Source: Okeania sp. KiyG1
GTDB lineage: Bacteria; Cyanobacteriota; Cyanobacteriia; Cyanobacteriales; Microcoleaceae
Direction of reading: 5' to 3'
DNA: 47,801 nt
Assembly (NCBI RefSeq): GCF_014132355.1
Contig: NZ_BLZO01000108.1
Span: forward strand, 1-47,801
The position numbers and the translations under genes are program-made. Each line of letters begins with the position of its first letter. Within the stretch, counting starts at the first letter, position 1. Shown here in pieces: positions 25,909-35,101 of this stretch. The notes under the pieces were generated by a model. That model ran no database searches, had not been told where the DNA came from, and was given only the letters and a program-made list of their open reading frames with translations.

Positions 25909-26024
25909 CAGGACTTACGCAAATTCTTAGACAGTACCCTATCAGTAGGGGGCGCAATTCGGAGCTTTGCGGAACGCAAATGCCATTCGCCCCTACTATA
26001 TATGGTGGTTCTGCGTAAGTCCTG
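25909..26024. repeat. Family-C MITE with 5-bp target duplication TTTAA
   Basis: CAGGACTTACGC ... GCGTAAGTCCTG is flanked by TTTAA at 25904-25908 and 26025-26029. The interior carries GGAGCTTTGCGGAACGCAAA, the short GC palindrome found at many places in the window. It lies 3' of cnfR. Confidence 0.8.
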
Positions 26025-26054
26025 TTTAATTCAATCATGGCGCTCAATTAATGA

Positions 26055-27662
26055 TTACCCTCCCAAACCTAAAACATTCTGTAATAGCATTTGGTCTTCA
26101 CCTTTGACTTGAAAGCGTCCACTCTCAATATCTCTAATCCAACTTTGACTTTTTCCCAGCATAGTTGCCAACTGTCTCTGACTTAACTGCTGACTTTTTC
26201 TAGCAGTCATAATCTGTTCCCCACAGATCGCAGTCAGCTTTTTTGGTTTTTTGCGCTTACTAGAATAACGTAACTTTTGTTTTTCAAAATCTGCTAAGTG
26301 TTTATCCCATTCTTCGGGCAATTTAAACCAGAGGATACGAGCATTTAATAACATATTCCACTTACCTCTGGGGCCGTTATCTGTTAATCTTGTATTTTTA
26401 CTACCATCATCAATCCAAAAATCTAAAGCTTCTTCACCATCATCAGGTAGAGCAGCTAACTTTGCCCACATTGGCTGAATTTCCTGGGGGTAAGTTTCGG
26501 GGTCAAATTCGGGTTGAAGTCCATAATGATTGAGAACTTCCAGATCGCTTTCAAAAGTTCTAATTAGTCGTTTTCGCTCATCCCGACAAGAAGATGCTCG
26601 TATCACTTTTTGTTCGCCATAAGCTACTCGCATTAGAGTAGGTACAGTCAACCGTTGTTCCCTACCCATTTTGGTTTTGAATAATAACCATAGTAGCATT
26701 CGAGCAGTACCTTCATGTTGCTGCCAGATACTCATTACTGTAGTTAATATAGACTGAGGCAAAATGCCGTATTGATAAAATGCTTTGCCCTGTTTGCAAT
26801 CTTCTCTATTGAGGAAATACTTAGCCCAAAGACCAGCTTTCACTCTAAAGGTAAGACCAACAAGATGTTTACATCCTGTAGAATCTTCAGAAAAGTGATG
26901 TTGAATGTCTAAGATATGCCATAATTGGTCTTCTGGTAATGAGAACGCATTAATCCTGCCCTGTTGAGGCCAATCAATAGTAGTAGTAATGTTACAAGGT
27001 TGTTGAGCTAGGTTTTTAATTAAACTCAGTTTAGTTGCTTTCGATAAGTCTTTGCGTTTTTCTAACCCCAAGTATCTTTCAATTTGTTGGTCATCGATCA
27101 CAAATTCTTGCTCCCATGGTTTGTCTATAACTGTTGCATGGGCAGCATAAATTAGGTGCATACAAGCTGCTCTGATATCCATTGCTGGTATATCTGTGAC
27201 TTTGATGACACCATCATTTATAATTTTAGATGAGTACTCGACATCTTTGATGCTGAAGCTGATTGACCCCTGACCTTGTTTAATAGAACGTTGATAAATT
27301 AGTTTACCTTCTGCATTCACTGTCCAAGGTAATGATTCTCTTTGCGTCAGAATGTTGCAAGCTTCCCAGACGGCGATAGAAGAAGCAAAAGGACTATGCT
27401 TGCCATTGGGAAATAAATTAGAGCTTGTGGGTGTTCTTGTCTCAGCTTTATATCTACCTTTTTTGGCTTTGGTGGGAACAGGACTGCTAATAGAACAGTG
27501 AATTACGCACTGAGGTTCTTCGTAATAACCCTCACAGCTATTACATAATTCAGGATTAATGGAGTATTGTTCATCTTCTATAGTTATTGCACCTGTTGGG
27601 CAGTGAATTTGGGGTACACAGGTAGCACATAAGTTACAGTTTTCAGTCATTTTGTGAGTCAT
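26055..27662 (-). CDS. cnfR: CnfR/PatB-type nitrogen-fixation regulator (4Fe-4S ferredoxin + HTH)
   Basis: CnfR (PatB in Anabaena) is the cyanobacterial activator of nif genes, thought to act under low oxygen through its iron-sulfur clusters. Seen here: an N-terminal two-cluster ferredoxin-like part (~9-60: CNLCATCVPQIHCPTGA, CNSCEGYYEEPQCVIHC), a long middle region (~80-460), a basic stretch KRKKPKKL, and a C-terminal XRE-type HTH (~480-530: IMTARKSQQLSQRQLATMLG then KSQSWIRDIESGRFQ). The 535-aa length matches the family. The start may be 27662 or the ATG four codons in. fdxB lies ~2.5 kb upstream on the same strand, with broken transposases between. An NtcA-like box lies upstream (27746-27779). 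Confidence 0.9.
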   Translation of the reverse strand: MTHKMTENCNLCATCVPQIHCPTGAITIEDEQYSINPELCNSCEGYYEEPQCVIHCSISSPVPTKAKKGRYKAETRTPTSSNLFPNGKHSPFASSIAVWEACNILTQRESLPWTVNAEGKLIYQRSIKQGQGSISFSIKDVEYSSKIINDGVIKVTDIPAMDIRAACMHLIYAAHATVIDKPWEQEFVIDDQQIERYLGLEKRKDLSKATKLSLIKNLAQQPCNITTTIDWPQQGRINAFSLPEDQLWHILDIQHHFSEDSTGCKHLVGLTFRVKAGLWAKYFLNREDCKQGKAFYQYGILPQSILTTVMSIWQQHEGTARMLLWLLFKTKMGREQRLTVPTLMRVAYGEQKVIRASSCRDERKRLIRTFESDLEVLNHYGLQPEFDPETYPQEIQPMWAKLAALPDDGEEALDFWIDDGSKNTRLTDNGPRGKWNMLLNARILWFKLPEEWDKHLADFEKQKLRYSSKRKKPKKLTAICGEQIMTARKSQQLSQRQLATMLGKSQSWIRDIESGRFQVKGEDQMLLQNVLGLGG

Positions 27663-28122
27663 AGCACCCCCCTGTTATAGCTGTTGAGAAGTTTGTGTTA
27701 GTTATACTACTCGTCATCTGTCAGTTGATTTAGCTGACTAATCATAATGATGTCCTGATTGCTATATAACTAACTATACATAGAAGTGAATCACTCAAAT
27801 CTTTTGTCTATTGTTGATTTAAGTATTTTCACTTAAGCTTAATTGACGCTTAATAATAAGGATTAATATTTCATAAATTTTTGAAATTAGATGTTCATAA
27901 TAAGCAAATTAATATTCTTTTTATTTTTTATAATTGAGTAATTATAGGAATTTTCTGGTTAGACATTTAACTTGCAATAGTTAATAATAATAATTATCAT
28001 TTTATTGCTATTTTACAATAAAAAAATTAAGGAAAAATGCTAAACAAATATTTTACAGGCAAATTTGTCTGCATTTAACCCCATCAGTCAACTGTTTATA
28101 TTTTTAGAAATGAGATAAATAC
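27663..28122. other. Upstream region of cnfR, very AT rich
   Basis: Bases ~27830-28080 are low-complexity AT DNA without frames. The portion next to cnfR holds the putative promoter described separately. No repeats of the window's main families are seen here, unlike in most gaps. Confidence 0.5.
27746..27779 (-). promoter_or_regulatory. Possible NtcA-activated promoter of cnfR
   Basis: On the minus strand GTA-N8-TAT (27779 down to 27766) is one base off the NtcA consensus GTA-N8-TAC. It is followed 19 nt later by TATGAT (27746-27741), a -10-like box of the TAN3T form. It lies about 80-115 nt before the cnfR start. NtcA control would fit nitrogen regulation, but the spacing is slightly short and one box base differs. 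Confidence 0.35.
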
Positions 28123-28614
28123 CTAACATTTTAGTCGATCATTTGTAGTATTTGTTCGATGACCAACTTGTAATTTTCCTCTTGTAAGGTGAATCTTTTT
28201 TTGTTTAAGAATTCTCCTGACTTGAGTACCACTAAGTTTAATTCCTGTCTTTTCAGCAAGATAATTTGCTAAACGTTCTCCACTCCAGTATTGACATTCA
28301 AAACCTAACTGATGAGGAGATTTTTTGCTGACTTCTATTAATAATTGAATGTATTCTTCTGTAGCTTTGCGAAAGTTACCATGCTCTCGTCGATCTCGTA
28401 AACTATCTAATTGGTCTGGGTCTCCATGTACACACCAATAAGCAACTGTTCTATAAGAGCAACCTATAAATGCAGAAATTTCTGAATAAGTTTTTCCGTC
28501 ATTTAATAGAAGTAACATCAATACTCGTTCTCGGAAATGAGAGCAATTACCTTCTTGTAAGGCTTTTTGCAATCTTTTCTTTTGCATTGAACTCAGAAAA
28601 TCTTTAGCAGGCAT
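28123..28614 (-). pseudogene. IS630-type transposase, N-terminal half only
   Basis: The frame starts MPAKDFLSSMQKKRLQKALQ and contains the paired HTH/winged-helix region of cyanobacterial IS630 transposases (YSEISAFIGCSYRTVAYWCV, SLRDRREHGNFRKATEEYI, LANYLAEKTGIKLSGTQVRR). After KKIHLTRGK it diverges and stops at 163 aa. No DDE catalytic half follows on this strand within the 450 bp to cnfR, so it cannot transpose. A split orfA of a two-ORF IS630 is the alternative, but no orfB is present. It lies between fdxB and cnfR. Confidence 0.75.
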
Positions 28615-29091
28615 AACAGCTACCTCAGTTTGACAATTTAATGCAACTTAGCTGCACTATATATAATCCGCTTTTTAAAACCCTCTAAATTGAGAAGATG
28701 AGCTATGACTATAGAATCAGACAAAAATTTGTCTATTGTAGTCTGCTACGCTATAATTCAAGTAAGCTAGAGTAAAATATTCCTGCTTAGTAATTGAATG
28801 ATTATGGTTTCTTCTATAGAAAGCATGAAGAACCGGATTTAACTTAAGCCTGTATTCTTAACAGTTAATCTGGCCAGAACTAGACATAAAAATATAAGTT
28901 TGTCTGACCAGATATATAGTTACTGCTAATAAAAATATATTACTTTTTTGTAAAATCTTTTCCTGTCAAATAACTAACAGTTTATTCTGTGATAGGTTAG
29001 AAACTAGAAAGACTTCCACATCTTTAGATGTGTAGATACTCAACTGCTTCATAAAACTGATATAAAACGTCATATAGCGATATTTTAATGT
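28615..29091. other. Intergenic with two inverted-repeat hairpins
   Basis: AGACAAAAATTTGTCT at 28719-28734 is a near-perfect palindrome upstream of the transposase remnant. A second inverted pair, ATCTGGCCAGA (~28868) and TGTCTGACCAGAT (~28901-28913), encloses an AT loop. TATAAT-like boxes occur but no gene is seen. Confidence 0.4.
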
Positions 29092-29715
29092 TTACTTCCT
29101 GCTTCCACCGGAACTGTCGGCAGTACTCCGTCCACAGGCATCAACGGTCAAGCTGACCGCATCTCTTGAGTGCGTCTTGCATTCTGAGGGGACCTCATCA
29201 ATTAGCACTCGCTTTCTTAAATTAATTGAGGCATTTAAGTCTCGGTCTATTGATAGACCACATTCTGGGCAGTCATAAGTTCTGATATTCACTCGTCATA
29301 TCCTGTACATGACCACAATTAGAGCAAGTTTTAGATGATGGAAAAAATCTGTCTACTACTACTAATTCACAGCCGTACCATTGACACTTGTATTCAAGCT
29401 GTCTTCTAAACTCATAAAAGCACTGTCTACTTATTGATTTGGCTAGTTTCTGGTTGGCTTTTCATGTCGCGCAGCGAAACATACCAGACACATTGTCATA
29501 CTTCAATCACAACAGTGCCGTGGTTTTTGGCTAAGTAAGTTGTCAATTTATGAAGTGCGTCTTTACGGATGTTAGCTACTCGTCTATGTTGTTTGGCTAG
29601 CTTGACTACTGCTTTGTACCAATTGCTTGAATACTTAATTTTCCTACTCAGTGGTCGTTGTAACGCGCGCTAATCTGTTTTGCGCTTGACGGTAAGGCTT
29701 AACACTCTTGTTGCC
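29092..29715 (-). pseudogene. TnpB remnant with frameshifts and a short palindrome inserted
   Basis: Read on the minus strand, the pieces follow TnpB order: KPYRQAQNRLA, then LQRPLSRKIKYSSNWYKAVV, KLAKQHRRVANIRKDALHKL, TTYLAKNHGTVVIEVL, SGM, KANQKLAKSISRQCFYEFRR, QLEYKCQWYGCELVVVDRFF, the zinc ribbon KTCSNCGHVQDM, then NIRTYDCPECGLSIDRDLNA and a tail. At least three frame changes separate them. A 17-bp palindrome-family sequence (TTTCGCTGCGCGACATG) sits after SGM (~29462-29478). The N-terminal ~half is missing. It is not functional as a nuclease. It lies upstream of cnfR and downstream of fdxB. Confidence 0.8.
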
Positions 29716-29803
29716 TGCTATATAAGTATAAGGCTGGTAGATAGCGGAGAATCACACTACACTAATGTCTGTGTTATTTAAGTAGCTTGACCCATACAAT
29801 TTT

Positions 29804-30000
29804 GGCATTGCTGAGGGGCGGGATAAATATAAGTGGTAAGTTAAGTAGGGGCAGGCATCCTGCCTGTCCTCATCCTGCCTGTCCCTGCCAAGGAGTGAAG
29901 ATATGTGGAGGCAGGCATCCTGCCAAGGAGTGAAAATATCAGGAACGGGCAAGATGCCCATTCCACAAAACTATTAAAATCCCAAGCGCATTTATGCAAC
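29804..30000. repeat. Left arm of an inverted repeat flanking fdxB (family E)
   Basis: It runs from GGCATTGCTGAGGGGCGGGA to CCCAAGCGCATTTATGCAAC and includes GGCAGGCATCCTGCC units and GGGCAAGATGCCCATTCC. The reverse complement recurs at 31053-31443. It ends 198 nt from the 3' end of fdxB. Confidence 0.75.
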
Positions 30001-30197
30001 GCCCAATTTTTTATGGTGATGGTATTTTGTAGGGTAAATTTTTACTGTATTGACTTGCGCGTAGCACTATACTTTGACAAAGTGAGACAAAAAAATCAGG
30101 GAGTTCAGACTTTGGGTGAATAATTTCACTAACACACCTGAAGCTGATACTCCACAAACTTCTATATTAATATTTCTGAGTTGATATTATTCCGAAC
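30001..30197. other. 3' flank of fdxB
   Basis: AT-rich DNA without a gene. TGATACTCC near 30144 and the AATATTTCTGAG region precede the fdxB stop. No clear terminator hairpin is seen. Confidence 0.3.
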
Positions 30198-30497
30198 TCA
30201 TACAGCTGCAGGAGCATGAGTAAAGCATTTCTTACCACAAATGTTAGCGCAAGCTTCACATCCGATACAGTCATCTGCATTAGTAATAGTCATTACTTTC
30301 CGTAGTACTTCATCATCATCATCATCATCATCATCGACAAATTCTCCATGTTCGTTGATGGGTCTAAGTTCTAGAACATTTCTATGACAAACTTTAAAAC
30401 AACGACCACAACCTAGGCATTTATTCATGTCAATAGATTCAACATACTGAGGAGTCCAAGCTGTACCACCTTTAGTTAAAGCTGTTAATGCTGCCAT
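30198..30497 (-). CDS. fdxB: Nif-specific ferredoxin III (2[4Fe-4S])
   Basis: FdxB is a bacterial-type ferredoxin tied to nif clusters; it supplies electrons in nitrogenase maturation or function. Seen here: [20 protein letters not shown], the first cluster [12 protein letters not shown], the conserved [15 protein letters not shown], and the second cluster [15 protein letters not shown], ending THAPAAV. At 99 aa it has the normal length. Between the clusters is a run of eight Asp encoded by pure GAT triplets (~30310-30334), longer than the short acidic patch usual for the family. AAGGAG stands ~9 nt before ATG 30497. cnfR lies downstream on the same strand, and the gene sits inside a pair of inverted repeats. 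Confidence 0.95.
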   Translation of the reverse strand: MAALTALTKGGTAWTPQYVESIDMNKCLGCGRCFKVCHRNVLELRPINEHGEFVDDDDDDDDEVLRKVMTITNADDCIGCEACANICGKKCFTHAPAAV

Positions 30498-31052
30498 CAG
30501 TTCTTCTCCTTTAATTAATAGACTGAATGTTTTGTTTTGCTTTGTTCCATCTTCTTATATAATAGCTATTTACTATGGCAAAAAAGTAGTTTTTATACTT
30601 TTTTAGTTTTATTTGTGATACTTGATTAGAGCTTTTTTGTGTATTTATTTATTAGAAAATATTTGCAATTATTGTTAGATAAATATACCTATAAACCGTC
30701 ATTTCAGTTATCAGTTATCAGTTATCAGTTAGCCTCCTATGGTCGGAGCTACGCTATCAGTACCTCTGCCTGTTTGCGCAGCATGACCTAGGAAAGCATC
30801 GGGATTGAAATATTGAATTTTATTTTCTCTTGGTCTCATGGATATGGCGAGGTTTCCTCGCCATCCCACCCTTCGGGAAGCTCCGCTAGCGACCGCTTTT
30901 ATCCCCTTGAAAGGGGAGGCTTGAGACCTTATTTTTTGGTCAAAGTATCTAGATGAATTTTGACGATATTTTGGATTTAGTTGAGGCAATACCAACAGAT
31001 AAAGTTGAGTATTTATATTACTTAAATTTCTTCAAATACTGGTCATTTCCGT
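30498..31052. other. Upstream region of fdxB and repeat debris
   Basis: Next to fdxB is an AT-rich leader with TATATAAT (~30556). GTA-N7-TAC on the minus strand (~30590-30602) looks like an NtcA box but has 7 and not 8 spacer bases. Bases ~30700-30960 hold TCAGTTATCAGTTA tandem units, GC palindromes (GAAGCTCCGCTAGCGACC) and a family-B fragment (CCCCTTGAAAGGGGAGGC). Confidence 0.45.
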
Positions 31053-31443
31053 GTTGCATAAATGCGGGATGATTTTAATAGTTTTGTGGAAGTGGAATGG
31101 GCATCTTGCCCGTTCCTAATATTTTCCCGTTCCTGATATTTTCGGGACAGGCAGGATGGGGCAGGCAGGATGCTTGCCCCCACTTATATCATTTCTCAAA
31201 AACTTTTCTACATTTTGTTGAGTAGGGGACCCACCCTAACCCCTCCTGGGAGGGGAAATGGGGAGTGGGGGAGTGGGGGAGAAGTAAACATAAGAATAAT
31301 TAACATTAACGCAAGCTGAAATTAGCATGCAAAGTGATTTTGCTTGTACCGATCAGTTAACAACTGAAGTATTGCCCAAGTATAGCAATAATGCATGGGA
31401 ATTGGTATTACCACTTATATTCATCCCGCCCCTTAGTAATGCC
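31053..31443. repeat. Right arm of the inverted repeat flanking fdxB (family E), interrupted
   Basis: It starts GTTGCATAAATGCGGGATGA, mirrors the left arm through GGAATGGGCATCTTGCCC and GGCAGGCAGGATG, and reaches CCCACTTATAT (~31181). It is then interrupted by ~220 bp including CCTCCTGGGAGGGG and GGGGGAGTGG units, and resumes with CCACTTATATTCATCCCGCC to TAATGCC. Confidence 0.7.
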
Positions 31444-31882
31444 GTGATTTAATTAGTAATAATAAAGTTTTGTAAGGATGTAAGCGTTCAGCCGTCAGCT
31501 CTCAGCTCTCATAAGGGAATTTGTAAGCATTCAGCCGTCAGCTATCAGCTATCAGCTATTAATTTTGGGGAAGGTAAAAATAATTGAGAAATGAGACAGA
31601 ATAAAAGTTACTGTTAAAGTCCCCTTCCTAAATCTTAGAAGTAATGAATAATTAGGGTTTGCTGATAGCTGACTGCTAATCGCTGAATGCTTACGGGAAT
31701 TTTAATGAATATAGACTGTTTCAGCCAGCTTTTATAGTAAGTATAAATTCTGACTCAATTAGTAAAGCTTTTATTTAAAACTAAAAGCAATAGCTGATAG
31801 CTGTTTGTGCAGCATTCCGCAGGAAATGCTTACGGTAATTGTTAATAATTAATTATTAATTATTAATTGTTGAACACCTTCT
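31444..31882. repeat. Family-D repeat region behind the histidine kinase gene
   Basis: CAGCCGTCAGCTATCAGCTA, GGGGAAGGTAAAA and TTACTGTTAAAGTCCCC (31504-31660) match 10696-10869. GCATTCCGCAGGAAATGCTTA (~31812) is the same palindrome as near 10850. TAATTAT units lead to the kinase stop codon. No gene is seen. Confidence 0.65.
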
Positions 31883-33682
31883 TCAATTTCCGGCCTTAAC
31901 TGGAATTAAGATTTCAAATAATGTACCTTCATTTTGATTAGATATACACCTCAGTTCTCCCTGATGTTTTTCGACAACAATTTGGTGAGAAATTGATAGT
32001 CCTAGACCTGTACCCTTCCCCACTGGTTTTGTTGTAAAAAACGGGTCAAAAATACGATTTTGAATAGATTCGCTAATACCATGCCCATTATCAGAAAGGG
32101 AAATTTTGATAAAATCCTGATTTACTCCTGTGTCTGATTTCTGAACTTTTTCTGTTTTGATAGTAATAATTCCTGGTTTTTCTTGTTCTTCAAAAGCATC
32201 TATTGCATTAGCAATAATATTCATAAATACTTGATTTAACTGACTAGGAGAACACTCAATCATAGGTAAATTTCCATAGTCTTTGACTAACGTTATATCT
32301 TGTCTTTTTTCTGTAGCCTTAAGACGATGTTGTAAAATTAATAAAGTGCTGTCTATACCAGAGTGAATATCTACTTTTTTCATCTCTGATTCATCTAAGC
32401 GAGAGAAATTTCGTAAAGATAAAACTAACTCTCTAATTCTGTTTGCTCCTATATTCATTGAATCGATTATTTTCGGCAAATCTTCAATCAAGAAATCTGC
32501 ATCACAGTCTTCGGCAAAATCTTGAATTTCTGGAATTGGATCTTGATAGTTTTGCCGATACAAATTCAGTAAATGTACTAAGTCTCTAATGTACTCATTT
32601 ATATGCAAAATATTGCCGTATATAAAGCTAATTGGATTATTAATTTCATGGGCAATACCAGCAACCATTTGACCTAGACCAGACATTTTTTCTGCTTGTA
32701 CTAATTGAATTTGAGTCTTTTGCAATTCTTTTAAAGCTTTTTCTAATTGCAATGCTCTTTCTCGTTCGCGTTTTTCTGATTCTCGTAGTGCAATTTCTCC
32801 TTGTTTTCGTTCTGTGATATCACGAATAATTGCTAGGACTTCATCTTTACCACTTTTGACATAACGAGCTTCATAATAATAGAGCTTATGATTAATAATA
32901 GTAGAATATTCTCCTGCTTGCACTTTATCGGTGCTGAGAGTAAGCTTTAAATAGTGTCGAGTCCAAACAGCTAAATCTTGGGGAAATATTTCTTCTATAG
33001 TTTTTCCTACTACATCCGATCCTTTGAGGACATTTTCATCATCTTTTGATGGGTAGAAGTCGAGAAAAACTCCTTGTGAGTCGAGGCGTAACATTAAGTC
33101 GGGAATAGCATTGAGAAGACTCTGGTTGTGTTTTTGACTTTCTTGTAGTGCTTCTTCTATTCGTTTGCGTTCGGTGATATCAAATCTAATTGCTAAGTAT
33201 TGATAAGGTTTTCCAAAGTTGTTTAAAAAAGGTACGATCGTTGTATCAACCCAATAATAACTACCATCTTTAGCCTTATTTTTAATTTCTCCTCTCCACA
33301 CGCTACCAGAGCTAATAGTAAGCCACAAGTCTTTAAAAAACTTTGGGGGATGATGTTTAGAATTAAGCACGCGATGAGTTTTTCCGATTAATTCTTCCTT
33401 GGAATATTTGGATATTTCATAAACTTTATCATTCACATATTGAATAATACCTTTTTGGTCTGTAATGGCAACGATCGCTGCTTGATCTATAGCAAATTTG
33501 ATATCAGATAGTTCTTTGAGGGTTTTTCGCAGCATTACTTCTAGTAAGCGACGTTCTGCTATTACCTTGCCCTGGCTCATTACCTTTTGTAAATCGTGAT
33601 TCTTTTCCATGAAAGATACTACCATTTTGTCTATCTGGTAATGCTCATAATTAGATTTATTTATAGCTTGATTAACTTCCAT
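31883..33682 (-). CDS. PAS-domain sensor histidine kinase
   Basis: This is a soluble two-component sensor kinase of ~599 aa. Order: a short N-terminal coiled part, PAS1 (~60-175: ITDQKGIIQYVNDKVYEISK, GEIKNKAKDGSYYWVDTTIV, RFDITERKR), PAS2 (~185-290: LLNAIPDLMLRLDSQGVFLD, IIRDITERKQ), a coiled coil, the HisKA H-box GIAHEINNPISF (His near 345), and an HATPase with N-box IIANAIDAFE, DNGHGIS and FFTTKPVGKGTGLGLSISHQ. It lacks membrane segments and a receiver domain, so it would signal to a separate regulator not seen here. ATG 33682 is chosen; the frame opens at a GTG 9 nt earlier that is too close to the AGGAG. Confidence 0.93.
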   Translation of the reverse strand: MEVNQAINKSNYEHYQIDKMVVSFMEKNHDLQKVMSQGKVIAERRLLEVMLRKTLKELSDIKFAIDQAAIVAITDQKGIIQYVNDKVYEISKYSKEELIGKTHRVLNSKHHPPKFFKDLWLTISSGSVWRGEIKNKAKDGSYYWVDTTIVPFLNNFGKPYQYLAIRFDITERKRIEEALQESQKHNQSLLNAIPDLMLRLDSQGVFLDFYPSKDDENVLKGSDVVGKTIEEIFPQDLAVWTRHYLKLTLSTDKVQAGEYSTIINHKLYYYEARYVKSGKDEVLAIIRDITERKQGEIALRESEKRERERALQLEKALKELQKTQIQLVQAEKMSGLGQMVAGIAHEINNPISFIYGNILHINEYIRDLVHLLNLYRQNYQDPIPEIQDFAEDCDADFLIEDLPKIIDSMNIGANRIRELVLSLRNFSRLDESEMKKVDIHSGIDSTLLILQHRLKATEKRQDITLVKDYGNLPMIECSPSQLNQVFMNIIANAIDAFEEQEKPGIITIKTEKVQKSDTGVNQDFIKISLSDNGHGISESIQNRIFDPFFTTKPVGKGTGLGLSISHQIVVEKHQGELRCISNQNEGTLFEILIPVKAGN

Positions 33683-35101
33683 CGTTCCCACTTACTCCTG
33701 TTTAGTTTTTCTTTTACTTCTGAATCTTTGGCCTCACTTTTCAGTTAAGAATTGTTTGTAGCTTTGACACCCTCTTAAGGTAAACCTGACAGTTTGTTTT
33801 GACCTGCGTTTTTTTGAATCTGGGAGGTTTAATTGCTTTACCTTTTCTTTTACCTAGAGACGTTGCATGCAACGTCCGTACATTAAAAAAGTTTTGGTAA
33901 GCCTAGTTTAAGTCATTTAATGATTGTTGTCATGGGACTATAGAAGCTTCTGATAACCATTCCCTATTTTGTGTTTTTTTTGCTTGAGTAATAAATAGTT
34001 TTTGTAGTTCAGAGTTACTTAGTTTTTTCTGACCTAAAATATACTTTTCCTGACAACAAGCTAGGCTATTGTTCCAGACTGTGCAGGCACAACCAAATAG
34101 CTTTGTTCATTGGTGTTTTTGTCCAACTATTGGATAAATTTGATATTTGTACCTGGCTTTCATTGTTGTTGTTTTTAATTAACAATAGTATGGCATATTT
34201 ATGGGTATTAAATCAAAAGTCGCCCTTGAAGGACGAGGCGTAACTACCCAGTTTTTCGGTGAAGCTGAATTATTTGGCAAGTTAATCTTGCTAAAAACCA
34301 GATATTAGTTAAATTTTATCCCATTCTTGCATTATATTTAGGAGGATATAATTTTTCTACTTTTGAGTTTAGTTAAATTAATTACTCTTTTCTAGAGGTT
34401 TAAGTAAACATTTATTTCTAATTATTAAAATTTTTTTATCAAAATATAAATATTTAATGCATTGACTATCGATCCTGAAGTTTTTTGGAAAGCAAAAAAA
34501 GAGGTATTTTTCAATACTTCCTGTTGTTGTACTGCCCTAAATTATGATATTGGTTTGGATAATCTCTGTTAAGAGAGATTGTTTGAGGTGTAACATTAAC
34601 TACAAATAATTTATGATTTTTAGTGTAATATTACTATACGAATAATTAGTAATAAAAAAACTTTTTCCTCTATAGACTACTGACTGCTGGCAAGTGACTC
34701 ATGACGAATAATAAAGAGATTGTATAATAACCCCTCTACCCTTGCCCGGATTTGATATTACCTAAATATTGTGGTTTAAAGCCTCTCCTTGATCGGGGAT
34801 AATAAATAAAAATTTTCATCTCTTTGTCAATCCTCGTATGATGCAAGCCCCCTAGCCCCCAATTTTGGGGGAATAAAACTCTAAAGTCCCCCGTGATCCC
34901 CTCCCGTCCCCCTTGAAAAGGGGGAAGCCAGATGTTGCTGCGCTTTTTGTTGAACGGGGGATTTAGGGGGCTTGACCAGAACCAAACAATCGCGCATTCA
35001 TACTTCAATTCAGCAACGCCTAAATTCTTAATTCTTGAAACCACAAAATCCGATCAGCTTCGACAAGGTCGTGACGATCGCATACACACATCGACCTCAC
35101 C
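33683..35101. other. 1.4-kb gene-free region
   Basis: The first ~1 kb is plain AT-rich DNA. CGCCCTTGAAGGACGAGGCG at ~34222-34241 is a strong hairpin, like those at right ends of cyanobacterial IS200/IS605 elements, but nothing else of such an element is seen. AATCTCTGTTAAGAGAGATT (~34561) is another hairpin. Bases 34756-34830 are a family-B copy, and ~34850-34980 hold GGGGG-rich boxes (CCCCCTTGAAAAGGGGG). No convincing ORF on either strand. Confidence 0.5.

Noticed and set aside
30588-30605. NtcA box upstream of fdxB
   Set aside because: The half-sites GTA and TAC are 7 nt apart, not 8, and no suitable -10 follows at the right distance.
34205-34260. Right end of an IS200/IS605 element
   Set aside because: Only a hairpin is visible; no tnpB or left end nearby, so it cannot be claimed as an element.
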